64,000 bases of DNA, taken from Sulfitobacter alexandrii (GTDB lineage: Bacteria > Pseudomonadota > Alphaproteobacteria > Rhodobacterales > Rhodobacteraceae). The notes under the pieces were generated by a model. The model made no database searches. It was not told the DNA's origin and saw nothing but the letters and a program-made list of their open reading frames with translations. The DNA lies in contig NZ_CP018076.1 of the NCBI RefSeq assembly GCF_001886735.1, positions 1,488,001 through 1,552,000 on the forward strand, written 5' to 3'. The position numbers and the translations under genes are program-made. Each line of letters opens with the position of its first letter. Within the stretch, counting starts at the first letter, position 1. Shown in pieces: positions 25,344 to 34,258 of this stretch.

Positions 25344-27736
25344 CCAAGCTGCGCAAGCTCTCCGTCTCGGGGTTTCGCGGGGCGCGCTTCGCGCTGCCGC
25401 TCGATTTCACCAACAAGAGCAGAAGCCTTGCCATCTTTGGAGAGAATGCCGCCGGGAAGAGCACCATCACCGACGCGCTGGAGTGGTTTCTGACCGACCG
25501 TGTCGGCCATCTCTGGCGTGAAGACTGCAAACAGGAGGCCCTGCGCCACGTCCTGATCGCGGAAGGCGATGACATCACGGTTGCGGTAGAATTTGTTGGA
25601 GATAGCCTCGCAGGCGAAAAACGCCTCTCTTCCGCTCTGAAGACAAGCACTGACTTGGCCAACGACAACACTCGTCGCGTTGTCGAAGGGCTTCAGGACG
25701 ACCGTATCATTCTTCGTCATGCCGATATTGTCGCCTTCCTTGACCAGCAAAAAGGCGCAAAGCGCAAGGCCATCGCCGATATCATCGGCTATGAAGAGAT
25801 AAACAAATTCCGGGATGCGATCCAGGGCACGCTCAATGCGCTCAAACGCGAGTCAACCTACACCGGAGCAAAGTCACATTCTGTTACTCTGGAAGGCGAC
25901 ATGGTCCGTGGCGTCGGCCAGATCGTGCCGGATCGGCAAGCATTCCTGACCATTGCTCAAAACATTGCCGCGCCTTTCAAAATCGGCACTGAAATTACGG
26001 ATCAGGCCACCTTCGCAGAAGCCGTGAAAGAGTTGAACGCCCTCGGCAACAGTGAAGAAAAGATCAAGAAAGCGCAGCGCCTGGATCAACTCGTCAAAGC
26101 GTGCAGCGCCTTGGCCGCCGAGATCACCACCTTCGCCCCAGACACCGAAGCTTTCGTCACCAGCTACAATGCACTCGCCAAGGAGAGCGAGAGCGTAAAC
26201 CAGCTCCGGCTGAGTGACTTTCTGGGCAAAGGGAGCGCCGTCATTGAATCCGAGGACTATGTCGATGATGCCTGTCCATTCTGCTTGAGCGCTTACGAGC
26301 TTGGCCTCTTGCGGGGCGAAGTTGCCAAACGCATCGAAGACATGAGCGAAATTCAGGAGCGCCTCGAAAACGCCAAGGCTCAGAAGGACTCGGTGCTACA
26401 GGCTATCCTCTCCATTGGAATCCAGGCCAAGGCTATCGGTGAGACATACAACGACCTCACAGGCTTCGATGATCTGATGGCCGAAACCACGACGGCGCGG
26501 AAGCTCTTGCGAGCGGCACATCAAGGCATCACGGCTGCCTACGAAGGCCTTTCTGTCTACGGAGCTCCCGATGGCTTCGAAGATGGCATTGCACGTCTCC
26601 AACATTGCTGTGAAACTGCTGCGGCCAAAGCTGAAGAAGAGGCGGGCAAACTCGGACTTAGCGAGCAGGAACAGAACGTTGCAACCGCGCTATCGACACT
26701 CCGGATGCTGGAGAGCCAAGTCCGCGATTATGAACGTGCACAGCGTGTCATCGATGCCTATGAAGCACAAATACTGACGCTTGATGCGATCTTTGAACGT
26801 TTCATTAAGGTCCAGAACGCGGCCCTTCAATCGGTTCTTGATACGATCAGTGCCGATGTCGGGAAATTCTATGCCAAGCTCCACCCCGATGAGAGCGTCG
26901 ATAACGTTCGACTGACGATGGTGGGCGAGGAAGGGGTCGAGTTTCAGTATGCTTTCCACGGCCACGAGGTTCAGCCGCCCCGGAAATATTTGAGCGAAAG
27001 CCATCTGAATTCTCTGGGTGTGGTGCTATTCCTCGCCAATGCCCGCATCTTCAATAAGCAAGCGAAATTTCTGGTGCTCGATGACATTGTCACCAGCTTC
27101 GACACTTCCCACCGGCGCCGGTTGCTGCGCCTGCTGCGGGACGAATTTTCTGACTGGCAGATTATCATTCTGACCCACGAGAATGTCTGGTTCGAAATCA
27201 TCAAGAAGGAGATGGCCCAGCACGGCTGGAAATTTCATGAAGTTTGTGCGGACGGCCCAAACGGCATTGTGTTAGACGACTCCCCGGCCAACCTCAAAGA
27301 GATCATCGCGCAGAAGAAGGGGAAGGATGATGTTACCAATGATCTGCGTAAACTACTGGAGTTAGTGCTCAAAGAGATCTGCGCCTCATTGGAGGTCAAA
27401 GTAGCCTTTCGTTTCAATGAGTGGAATGAAAAGCGCATGGCCGACGAGCTAATTGGCCAGCTTCGATCTACGCTCGGCGACAAGTCTCCCGATCTCAAAA
27501 AGCATGCTGTATTTTCTGATCTGGCCGGGTCCGCGCTCGTAGCCAATCTCGTGTCGCACGACAACAAGGACAAGATAGTTGGCGAAGATATCGATGTGCT
27601 CTTGGAGGACATTGAGAAGCTTACCGAACTCTTCACGTGTGCCGAATGCGATCGCTACATTTCGGCGAAGATTGAAGTCCCCGGCGAGAAAACTATTTCC
27701 TGCAAGTGCGGAAAAACGCGAATACCTTGGAAGTAG
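25340..27736 (+). CDS. SMC/Rad50-like AAA ATPase with CPFC hook and C-terminal zinc ribbon
   Basis: 798 aa. Walker A GENAAGKST is at 34-42. A central insert of about 400 residues contains CPFC at 312-315, like a Rad50 zinc hook flanked by predicted coiled-coil stretches. The ABC signature-like LSESHLNSLG is at 551-560, Walker B FLVLDD at 577-582, and an H-loop THEN near 612-615. The C-terminal region (about 665-760, helical) has LVSHDNKD, and the protein ends in a zinc ribbon (C767-x2-C770 ... C788-x-C790). The layout resembles chromosomal SMC-like defence ATPases (RloC, and other overcoming-lysogenisation or Abi-type proteins), but no known nuclease domain is clear. The coupled 72-aa gene and the divergent GIY-YIG gene are its likely partners. 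Confidence 0.8.
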   Translation: MTKLRKLSVSGFRGARFALPLDFTNKSRSLAIFGENAAGKSTITDALEWFLTDRVGHLWREDCKQEALRHVLIAEGDDITVAVEFVGDSLAGEKRLSSALKTSTDLANDNTRRVVEGLQDDRIILRHADIVAFLDQQKGAKRKAIADIIGYEEINKFRDAIQGTLNALKRESTYTGAKSHSVTLEGDMVRGVGQIVPDRQAFLTIAQNIAAPFKIGTEITDQATFAEAVKELNALGNSEEKIKKAQRLDQLVKACSALAAEITTFAPDTEAFVTSYNALAKESESVNQLRLSDFLGKGSAVIESEDYVDDACPFCLSAYELGLLRGEVAKRIEDMSEIQERLENAKAQKDSVLQAILSIGIQAKAIGETYNDLTGFDDLMAETTTARKLLRAAHQGITAAYEGLSVYGAPDGFEDGIARLQHCCETAAAKAEEEAGKLGLSEQEQNVATALSTLRMLESQVRDYERAQRVIDAYEAQILTLDAIFERFIKVQNAALQSVLDTISADVGKFYAKLHPDESVDNVRLTMVGEEGVEFQYAFHGHEVQPPRKYLSESHLNSLGVVLFLANARIFNKQAKFLVLDDIVTSFDTSHRRRLLRLLRDEFSDWQIIILTHENVWFEIIKKEMAQHGWKFHEVCADGPNGIVLDDSPANLKEIIAQKKGKDDVTNDLRKLLELVLKEICASLEVKVAFRFNEWNEKRMADELIGQLRSTLGDKSPDLKKHAVFSDLAGSALVANLVSHDNKDKIVGEDIDVLLEDIEKLTELFTCAECDRYISAKIEVPGEKTISCKCGKTRIPWK

Positions 27737-28081
27737 GATCGGGCCCGACCTTTAGCGAAAGAAAATTTGGGTGGTATTCAACCGACGACTGAAGGCGTTT
27801 CTAAACCTTTTCGGGCCACGACGATGATCGTCCAACCTGCTCACCGTCCGACTGCAACACCCATGTCTTTGAGCCTTGATTGCCTCGTTGAGTGCAAGCG
27901 CAACGAACGACCGCTTCCCGCCCTTCGAGCTGCAGATGGCAGGCCATGCTTCGGCCTGAAACATATCAACGAGTGCACGTGAAGGTGATTCTGGCCTTGT
28001 TCAATTGACCTTGCTTCGCGTGGCTGGCTTAAGGTCGGTGCTCCGCGCCAATGCTACCTGCCAGCCCCGAGGAGGCCCTTC
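27737..28081. other. Gene-free stretch between the ATPase and KptA genes
   Basis: 345 bp with no credible coding region, no strong hairpin followed by a T-tract, and no repeat. It probably holds the kptA promoter. Confidence 0.5.
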
Positions 28082-28624
28082 ATGCCGAGCCCCAGTCGCC
28101 TGCTTACGCTCGTGCTTAGGCATGAGCCGGAAAAAATCGGTATCCAGCTCGATGCTGCCGGTTGGACGGATGTTCCGCTTCTGCTGCGTGCCATGAAGCG
28201 GCAGGGGCAGGCTATCTCATTGGCGGAACTTGAAGCGATCGTCGGTGAGGACAACAAGAGCCGTTTCACGCTGTCGGATGACAAAAAACGTATTCGCGCG
28301 GCGCAAGGGCATTCGGTTCCAGTTGATCTTGGTTTGTCGCCACAGCTGCCTCCGCCCGTTCTCTATCACGGCACCGCCAGGCACTATCTCGATCCAATTT
28401 TCGTGGAAGGCTTGGTTCCCGGAGGACGGCAGCTCGTTCATCTGAGTTCCGACGTTGAGACTGCGACACGCGTTGGCGGCCGCCACGGCAAGGCCGTGGT
28501 CTTGTCTGTGGATTGTGAGGCCATGGTGACTGAGGGTCACGAGTTCTTGGTTGCCGACAACGGTGTCTGGCTGACAGCCTCTGTGCCAGCCAAGTTTCTG
28601 GGCTTTGTGCCGATTTCAGAGTAA
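28082..28624 (+). CDS. kptA: RNA 2'-phosphotransferase, Tpt1/KptA family
   Basis: 180 aa, the standard length. The opening SRLLTLVLRHEPEKIGIQLDAAGWTDV is the Tpt1 N-terminal lobe. RFTLSDDKKRIRAAQGHS contains the catalytic Arg and RxxxGHS. YHGTA and LVHLSSDVETATRVGGRHGK form the ART-type NAD-binding lobe. The family removes an internal 2'-phosphate from RNA using NAD+, giving ADP-ribose 1'',2''-cyclic phosphate. Bacteria have no known fungal-type tRNA splicing, so bacterial members are thought to act on damaged RNA or on ADP-ribose chemistry. Here it sits between a hook ATPase and a restriction-like gene, so repair or immunity to RNA-targeting toxins is a fair inference. Confidence 0.88.
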   Translation: MPSPSRLLTLVLRHEPEKIGIQLDAAGWTDVPLLLRAMKRQGQAISLAELEAIVGEDNKSRFTLSDDKKRIRAAQGHSVPVDLGLSPQLPPPVLYHGTARHYLDPIFVEGLVPGGRQLVHLSSDVETATRVGGRHGKAVVLSVDCEAMVTEGHEFLVADNGVWLTASVPAKFLGFVPISE

Positions 28625-28638
28625 TCTCGGCAGCGCTT

Positions 28639-30741
28639 TCACGCTGCTTCGGCTTGGTCCATCTGACGCTCCAACGCTTGTCGTGCCAAGCCGACGACGT
28701 AAGCAAGGTCTTCCATCTTGTTCAGCCGGACCTCCGAGTTGCCGTTGCCCCACCGGCCAACGCCCGTCACGTCTTCAACCATTCCTTGCGGATCGTTGAT
28801 GTCGTAGGGCTCGATATTGAGCGAGATGCGCAGGCCTTTCGCTTGGGGCACGACATCCGCAAAGTTTGTTTCGGCCTTAAAGGCGACATAGAGCTTTAGG
28901 AATTCGCGGGAAACACAGGGATCGAGGGCAAGGAGCCGCTGCTCAAAAGCGTCGAACAGTTCTCTGCTGTGGCCCCCTGATAGGTGGTGATGATCTTGGA
29001 TCGTGTATCCCGTCGTCGGCACATCCTTCGCCACGTTCATGGCATCGAGTTCGGCATCCGTTAGCACTGGTGCTGCCCAGACTTTTGTCGCTTCCTTTGC
29101 CAGCTTTGCGGCGCGCGCCTGAATGGCTTCCTCGTTCCATGCCTCAGTCGCGCCAAGGCCGTCATTCACGCGGAGCGGGCTGTGCTTGAAGCCATTCTCC
29201 ATGTCGCGCTTCTTGCGGAACGGGTGGTTTCTGTATTCGGGATTATAGCCGGTAAGGGTCAGGTTGCCGAGAGTGTGCAGCCAGCGCTCCTGGACCTGTT
29301 CAGCCTCAGGACCAAGCTCAGCCTGCCACTCGGCGGAAAGGTTAGGGTCTTGGGGCAGGATATGTTCGATCGTGTAATCATCCACATGCACGCGCTCTTT
29401 GCGGCCATGATTTTCAAAGCGGCGAAGCCAGTAGCTGCGTGGCGGGAAGTTGTAGAGGTCCCGGGTCTTCAGTTCTTGGATAAACTCTTCATCGCGCGGG
29501 AAGCGCCGATAAGACTTCATGCCAAAGAAGTAGGTCCGGACACTGCTGAGGTAGTCCGCCTTGTCGATGGAGCGCGCGAAGTTGGCAAAGGTTTTGTTCA
29601 GCGAGTTGGTCGGAATGGAGCAGATCGCACGACGGAAAACATATGCCTCCACCATACGCAGCACCTCGTGGAATTCTTCACAAGTCAGGCGCCCGTTATC
29701 GAAATCATCGAAGACCTCAAGCAAGAAGGGATAGGCCACGTCGACCTTTAGCTCGCGGATATCTTGGAATGCCTCGGCCAGCTTCGGGTCGGTTTGGTGG
29801 CCAAGCGCGATGACACAGTAGAAGCGTGCATAGCTGCGGACCTCCTTGACCAGATCCTCTATCGTGCCGCCTCTGGACTGCACTTGGCGTGCATAAGCTT
29901 TGTAGGCCTCATAGACATCTCCCAATCGGGGAATATTGCCTGTGCGGACCGTCAGATAATGGCGCATGAAGCTGTCAAAATGGGCCGTATAGGCGGCCTG
30001 GCCGAAATCTTGCTCCATGGGGTGCCAGTAATGCTCGTAGAGCCTTGTCTGGTAGTCCGGCTCAAGCCCCATGAGAATGAAGTTCCGGATAAGGTCTGCC
30101 TGACTGAGCTCGCGCCCGGTCGAGTTCATACTTTCGAAGATGAGCTGGGGATTATCATGTTCGCGGCTCAGCGCGATATCCACCATGATCAGCTTGCCGA
30201 GCCCCTTGCAGATCGTCTCGACGACAGCCTCTCCTGCCGCCAGGCGGTTCTTGAACGCGTCATAGTTTTCGACGATGCGGTCGGATTTTGGTGCGGGGTA
30301 ATCATGCTGACCGACGATGGCTTTCAAGGTGTCACGGTCGGTGCGGGTCAGCAACAGCTTGTAAAACTCATCACCACTGCGTCGGTGGTTGGTCAGGAGT
30401 GTCTCTCGGATTTCGTCAGCCGAGAAGCCCTCTACAGGCTCGCCATCACCCACAGTGTCGGCGAGGGCCGCCAGTAGCAATGTGATGGTGGTCAGGCGCT
30501 GCTGACCATCGATGACCAGGTTTGGAGCGCGCTTCGTGTTGTTAGACAGCCCATCTTCAATGTAGACGATGGAGCCGATGAAGTGCACATCGATACCGTC
30601 TTCCGATCCAGCTCGATAAACATCATCCCACAGCTGGGTGCATTCTTTCTCGGTCCAGGAATAGGTTCTTTGATAGATCGGAATGACAAATCTTGGGGCG
30701 GCTCTAAGGAACTGGAGGAGGCCGGCTTCGGTCGCTTTCAC
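28639..30741 (-). CDS. GmrSD-like type IV restriction protein (DUF262-DUF1524-DUF5655), single chain
   Basis: 700 aa. The N-terminal DUF262 (GmrS-like, ParB-like NTPase fold) shows IPIYQRTYSW at 20-29 and LVIDGQQRLTT at 75-85, then FESMNSTGRELSQADLIRN near 202-220. The DUF1524 (GmrD-like HNH) part has IEHILPQ at 458-464 and HTLGNLTLTGYN at 489-500. The last about 110 residues (from LSGGHSRELFDAFE) match a DUF5655-type tail. Family members use NTP to cut modified phage DNA, such as glucosylated hydroxymethylcytosine DNA. All motif residues appear intact, so it should be active. It converges with kptA, 14 bp between stops. It is the clearest antiphage gene in the island. Confidence 0.85.
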   Translation of the reverse strand: MKATEAGLLQFLRAAPRFVIPIYQRTYSWTEKECTQLWDDVYRAGSEDGIDVHFIGSIVYIEDGLSNNTKRAPNLVIDGQQRLTTITLLLAALADTVGDGEPVEGFSADEIRETLLTNHRRSGDEFYKLLLTRTDRDTLKAIVGQHDYPAPKSDRIVENYDAFKNRLAAGEAVVETICKGLGKLIMVDIALSREHDNPQLIFESMNSTGRELSQADLIRNFILMGLEPDYQTRLYEHYWHPMEQDFGQAAYTAHFDSFMRHYLTVRTGNIPRLGDVYEAYKAYARQVQSRGGTIEDLVKEVRSYARFYCVIALGHQTDPKLAEAFQDIRELKVDVAYPFLLEVFDDFDNGRLTCEEFHEVLRMVEAYVFRRAICSIPTNSLNKTFANFARSIDKADYLSSVRTYFFGMKSYRRFPRDEEFIQELKTRDLYNFPPRSYWLRRFENHGRKERVHVDDYTIEHILPQDPNLSAEWQAELGPEAEQVQERWLHTLGNLTLTGYNPEYRNHPFRKKRDMENGFKHSPLRVNDGLGATEAWNEEAIQARAAKLAKEATKVWAAPVLTDAELDAMNVAKDVPTTGYTIQDHHHLSGGHSRELFDAFEQRLLALDPCVSREFLKLYVAFKAETNFADVVPQAKGLRISLNIEPYDINDPQGMVEDVTGVGRWGNGNSEVRLNKMEDLAYVVGLARQALERQMDQAEAA

Positions 30742-31005
30742 AGGGGCACCTAATTCAAAAATGTAATCTGAGATCGAGCGCAGCCTAAAGGGTTCGTCGC
30801 CCCGAAACGATCATTGTCCATGAGCGAGGGGATAACAATTCGAATGTGTGCCGTGAGGGAACAGGGCCTGTAGGGTGATACGACATTAGAGCGTGCCCGC
30901 GGGCTTCGGGTAAGCAGTCGCGCCGGTTCTTATCGGTGAGCCTACTGTTTCTGCTTGAGGTTTTGCCGCTACTGACAAAGGTTTTCTCGTAGGAGAGGCA
31001 GGCAG

Positions 31006-31347
31006 ATGGTCGGCGGAATGAGCGAAGCGATAAACGATCGAGCAAAGTTGATGATGCACCGCCTGATCGCACGGCAAATCAGGATGCGGCCTGAGCTGTT
31101 GAAGCGAGCGCGCATACGGATGGGAGAGCCGTCGCAGCGTGAACTATCGGCTGCCGAGGAGTGGCGTCAAATTTTGAGGCGGGACGCAGACATCGTCGCG
31201 AGGCTTCTGTGCGAGCGCTCTGAGCGGATGTATCGTCTGCGTCTTTCATCACCCTTCATCGGTGTCATCGATTTTTCGGATCCGAATGTGCGGCGACGGA
31301 TCCACCGCCTGTGTAGGGATCGCCTGGTTAAACAAAATCATAGGTAA
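31006..31347 (+). CDS. Hypothetical basic protein
   Basis: 113 aa (or 109 aa from the ATG at 31018). AGGCAG lies upstream. It is highly charged, rich in Arg, and probably helical (MHRLIARQIRMRPELLKRARIRMGE). No family is recognised. The text AAEEWRQILRRDADIVARLLCERSERMYRLR could be a short DNA-binding or antitoxin-like protein. It stands alone, divergent from the GmrSD-like gene with 264 bp between, and is followed by a gene-free stretch with tandem repeats. Confidence 0.5.
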   Translation: MVGGMSEAINDRAKLMMHRLIARQIRMRPELLKRARIRMGEPSQRELSAAEEWRQILRRDADIVARLLCERSERMYRLRLSSPFIGVIDFSDPNVRRRIHRLCRDRLVKQNHR

Positions 31348-32131
31348 CGTTTCTTGGCCGGGGCTCATTTTACTTCAAGTTGGGCGTCAGGGCAGGGCGT
31401 GCAGATGGCTGGAGTGTAAATAGGATCATTCTTGGCACCGCCAAAATGTTCCGGTTTCGCTGACCGTCATAGGACGGCAGGCATGCGTCCGGAAGATGCC
31501 TGCAGGAACATCATTTGTGAGGTGCGCACGTTCGGTTCTAAAGAGCTGCCTTCTGCTTCCGAGAAAGTGCGACCTGTCTCTGGTATTTCTCGACCAGTTT
31601 CTGGTTTTTCTCGACCGGTTTCTGGTTTTTCTCGACCTTCCTCTGGTATTTCTCGACCTTCCTCTGGTTTTTCTCGACCTATCGCCCGGTAAAACTTTGA
31701 AATTAAAGGCCGAAATGCCCCTCTGAATCTTAGAATCAAGAGAATCTATATGAAAGGGGCGGAATGGCCACCTGCGATGTATGCCGCAGCCTCGGCGTAA
31801 GTTCTTGATTGACCCGTTTGGGCCACCGGCGAAACGTCCCTATTTCAATTCGGAGGCGGGCAACAGATGAAGAGCGCGGGAGTATCCCGATCAGGAAAAT
31901 TATAAAGATGCAGGTCGGAGCTGTCTTGCTTTTGAGAGGTGAACTCCGTCGTTCTGGGAAACGCGGCTCGGAAGTCCGCACTGATGACGACGTGCCTTCG
32001 TCGCTGTCGCACATTCTACGGTCCAGCTCCCAAGCGTCACCCGAAATGGCTTGAAGGTTTGGCGCTGTCGCAATTCCAATTCCTCACTGATGCGCGTAGG
32101 TTTGGACTGACACAACCTTGGGAAGGCCAAG
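31348..32131. other. Gene-free stretch containing a 21-bp tandem repeat array
   Basis: 784 bp without a convincing gene. The repeat array at 31569-31680 is the only clear structure. Frames of 80-90 aa occur on both strands, but they consist of the repeat or lack any family character. Confidence 0.5.
31569..31680. repeat. Tandem array of 21-bp direct repeats (five units plus a partial)
   Basis: Units begin at 31569, 31590, 31611, 31632, 31653 and (partial) 31674. Each reads TCGACC, four variable bases, TCTGGT, then (T/A)TTTC. The period is exactly 21 bp with no spacers, so it keeps reading frame and helical phase (two turns). It would code a heptad SRPVSGF on the + strand or a GREKPE(T/E) heptad on the - strand, but no gene around it is convincing. 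Iteron-like DNA binding sites are the other reading. Confidence 0.85.
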
Positions 32132-32770
32132 ATGCCTGTTTTCAAAGTTCAAACGGAAGGCCTTGGCGACGAGGAAGCGGCTGCTCTGGTTGCTGACATT
32201 GAAGCGTTGAACGCGGCCTTTGTAGACGACGCGAGACGAGACCTGGCTTCCATCGCGTTGCGCTTGGTTGCCGATATCGTCCGGGGGCAAAGCGGCGAAG
32301 ACGCCAAACCGATGACATTGACGGCTGAAGAACGGGAGAATCTTGCGGGCTTCGGGGTCACGCAGCTTGAACCGATGACGGCAGCGGAGAAGCTTGCGTC
32401 ATCGCCTGTGCAGGACGGTCTGAAATCACGCGCTGAGATGCTCGCGACTGCGGTGCCGCTTGAGGAGGCAGCGGAGCACATGGGGTGTTCTGTCGAGGCC
32501 GTTCAGCAGCGCATTGCCCGAGGCACGCTTGTCACTGTCGAGCGACCGACGGACGGCGTAGTGACGGTGCCGGTATTCCAGCTCGCGCAAGACGGAGAAC
32601 TGCCGCACTGGGAGCGCCTCATGGAATACGTGAGGGGAAAGCCATCTGCCTTGACTGTGCATCGCATGATGACCCTGCCTCAGGATGAAACTGATGGCAT
32701 GCCTCCGCGCGATTGGTTGATTGCAGGCGGCGCGCCAGGGCCTGTTGCGGTCCTGATGGCAGGGCTCTGA
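32132..32770 (+). CDS. Hypothetical DNA-binding-like protein
   Basis: 212 aa. Residues about 109-137 (PLEEAAEHMGCSVEAVQQRIARGTLVTVE) read as a helix-turn-helix followed by a strand, similar to DNA-binding excisionase or Xre/ParS-like domains. The N-terminal 60 residues are acidic and helical, and the C-terminal part is unrecognised. It is the first gene of the co-directional group that continues with three more genes and two tyrosine recombinases, and may be their regulator. There are 293 bp between it and the next gene, in which nothing is seen. The function is not known. Confidence 0.55.
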   Translation: MPVFKVQTEGLGDEEAAALVADIEALNAAFVDDARRDLASIALRLVADIVRGQSGEDAKPMTLTAEERENLAGFGVTQLEPMTAAEKLASSPVQDGLKSRAEMLATAVPLEEAAEHMGCSVEAVQQRIARGTLVTVERPTDGVVTVPVFQLAQDGELPHWERLMEYVRGKPSALTVHRMMTLPQDETDGMPPRDWLIAGGAPGPVAVLMAGL

Positions 32771-33063
32771 CATCGCACGCGCGGCGCGTTTTCGCATCGT
32801 TTGCAAAAGGGCAGTGTGGTTGGCAATTCAGCATATGCGGTCTGGTGGCCCCAAGGCTTGTTCAAGCGTCTGACCGAACTCTTCAAGCGAGCCCCAACAC
32901 GGCCGAGAAAGACAGACAGGCAGCGATAGAGCGGCCTCGCTCGGCGCATTTGGCGGCTCGCGGACCATGGCAACTGCTTTCGACGTAAGCTGCCCGAGCG
33001 ATCTTGCGCCCCCGCGGTATCCACGCCTTTCCGACAAATGCCAGCAAGACCAATCTCTGAGAG

Positions 33064-34173
33064 ATGGATACACTCGCAGATATCATCACTCGAGGAAACG
33101 CCGCAGCTTTGTCCGGCGCGCCCTTCGTAAACAACTGGCCGCAAGCGCGCGGCGCCATCTATATGATCGGTTGCGCTGGCGGTGGCCTTGACCAGGTGCG
33201 CTTGACTGAATTCGAAGAGCGGTTTCCGCAAGACTTCGAGGAGCTGGCTATGACGATAAAGATGGCTCTTCCAAGCAAAGAGACCTACGAACTGGCCCAT
33301 CTTCAAGTGACGCGCGTCCTATTAGGTCTGGGGCTCATAGACGGTCCTTGGGAACAGCTTCGAGTATTGATCCGCCGGGCAGGCCGAGATCATGATATCG
33401 AGAACGCGCTGTATGCGCTGCGGCGGGCGGCTCTCGATGCAGGCCTTGCACCGTCGGATATCCAAACGGACTGGGTCTGGTCTCTCGACGCCGAGTTGGC
33501 GGGGGGGCTGGCGCGGCAATCCTTGCGCCGCGCTGCGACAGTGTTCAACGAGCTATTCGATATCCCGGACGTTCTGGAAGCGGGCGTGCTGCCGGCAGAG
33601 CGGATCGGGGCGCCACCGACCTACGACCGTCAGGGCCGACCGCTGTGTCCGCTTCCGCCGACGCTGTCCGGCTACCTCTCCGGTAAGGAGACCTCGAAGA
33701 CGGGGCTGCCCCAAGTATGGCAGGCGATTTTCGTTTCGGGCGCCGTTGAACTTCCCGCTGATCCCTCGGCAGACGATCTTCTTGAACCTCAAACGTGGGA
33801 CCGGATCGCGGCGCTCCCGCAATCGACGACCGGGGTAGGGGCGGCGAGCTGGGCACAATACCTCCTTCGCACAAAACGCGTGCTCCTGCCTTATGCCACA
33901 ACCGCGCTTCCGGAGCGCTTGCCTGATCGTTTGGAGGCAATGCTCACGCGTCGAACTGATCGGAGCGCCCTTTGCGCTTTGTGGGGGGCTATGCGCGCGC
34001 AGGGCGTGACCGACGCCGGGCCGGAAGACCTGCTTAGCTCCGCGATTTGGGAGGGCCTGTGGGCGAACGTGCCGGAAGCGACAAAACCAGCGACATGGCG
34101 GCAATACAAGTCGCGGGCGAAGAAGGTCCTGAACGAGCATTGCCGTCAAACCCAAGGCGACAGCCTTCCATAG
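33064..34173 (+). CDS. Hypothetical protein of the recombinase cassette
   Basis: 369 aa, no recognised domain. The N-terminal part (MDTLADIITRGNAAALSGAPFV...) and the long helical middle give way to a C-terminal part with repeated short helices (RSALCALWGAMRAQGVTD; WEGLWANVPEATKPATWRQYKSRAKKVLNEH). The last segment looks like an integrase SAM-like or core-binding domain, but the catalytic Arg, His-x-x-Arg and Tyr are absent, so it is not an active recombinase. It lies 85 bp before the HTH-like gene of the cassette. A role as a DNA-binding accessory protein is possible. Confidence 0.55.
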   Translation: MDTLADIITRGNAAALSGAPFVNNWPQARGAIYMIGCAGGGLDQVRLTEFEERFPQDFEELAMTIKMALPSKETYELAHLQVTRVLLGLGLIDGPWEQLRVLIRRAGRDHDIENALYALRRAALDAGLAPSDIQTDWVWSLDAELAGGLARQSLRRAATVFNELFDIPDVLEAGVLPAERIGAPPTYDRQGRPLCPLPPTLSGYLSGKETSKTGLPQVWQAIFVSGAVELPADPSADDLLEPQTWDRIAALPQSTTGVGAASWAQYLLRTKRVLLPYATTALPERLPDRLEAMLTRRTDRSALCALWGAMRAQGVTDAGPEDLLSSAIWEGLWANVPEATKPATWRQYKSRAKKVLNEHCRQTQGDSLP

Positions 34174-34258
34174 TGCGTCACTCGACGACATGGCCTGTTT
34201 TCCTATCGAGTGACAAAATTCGGCCCCATCTCCTCTCCGAATTCAGGAGATGCGGGTC

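Noticed and set aside
31569..31680. CRISPR array
   Set aside because: The units are 21 bp, directly adjacent with no unique spacers, and there are no cas genes.
31569..31680. Plasmid replication origin with iterons
   Set aside because: The unit length fits iterons, but no replication initiator gene or AT-rich origin with DnaA boxes is seen, and the surroundings are a chromosomal island.
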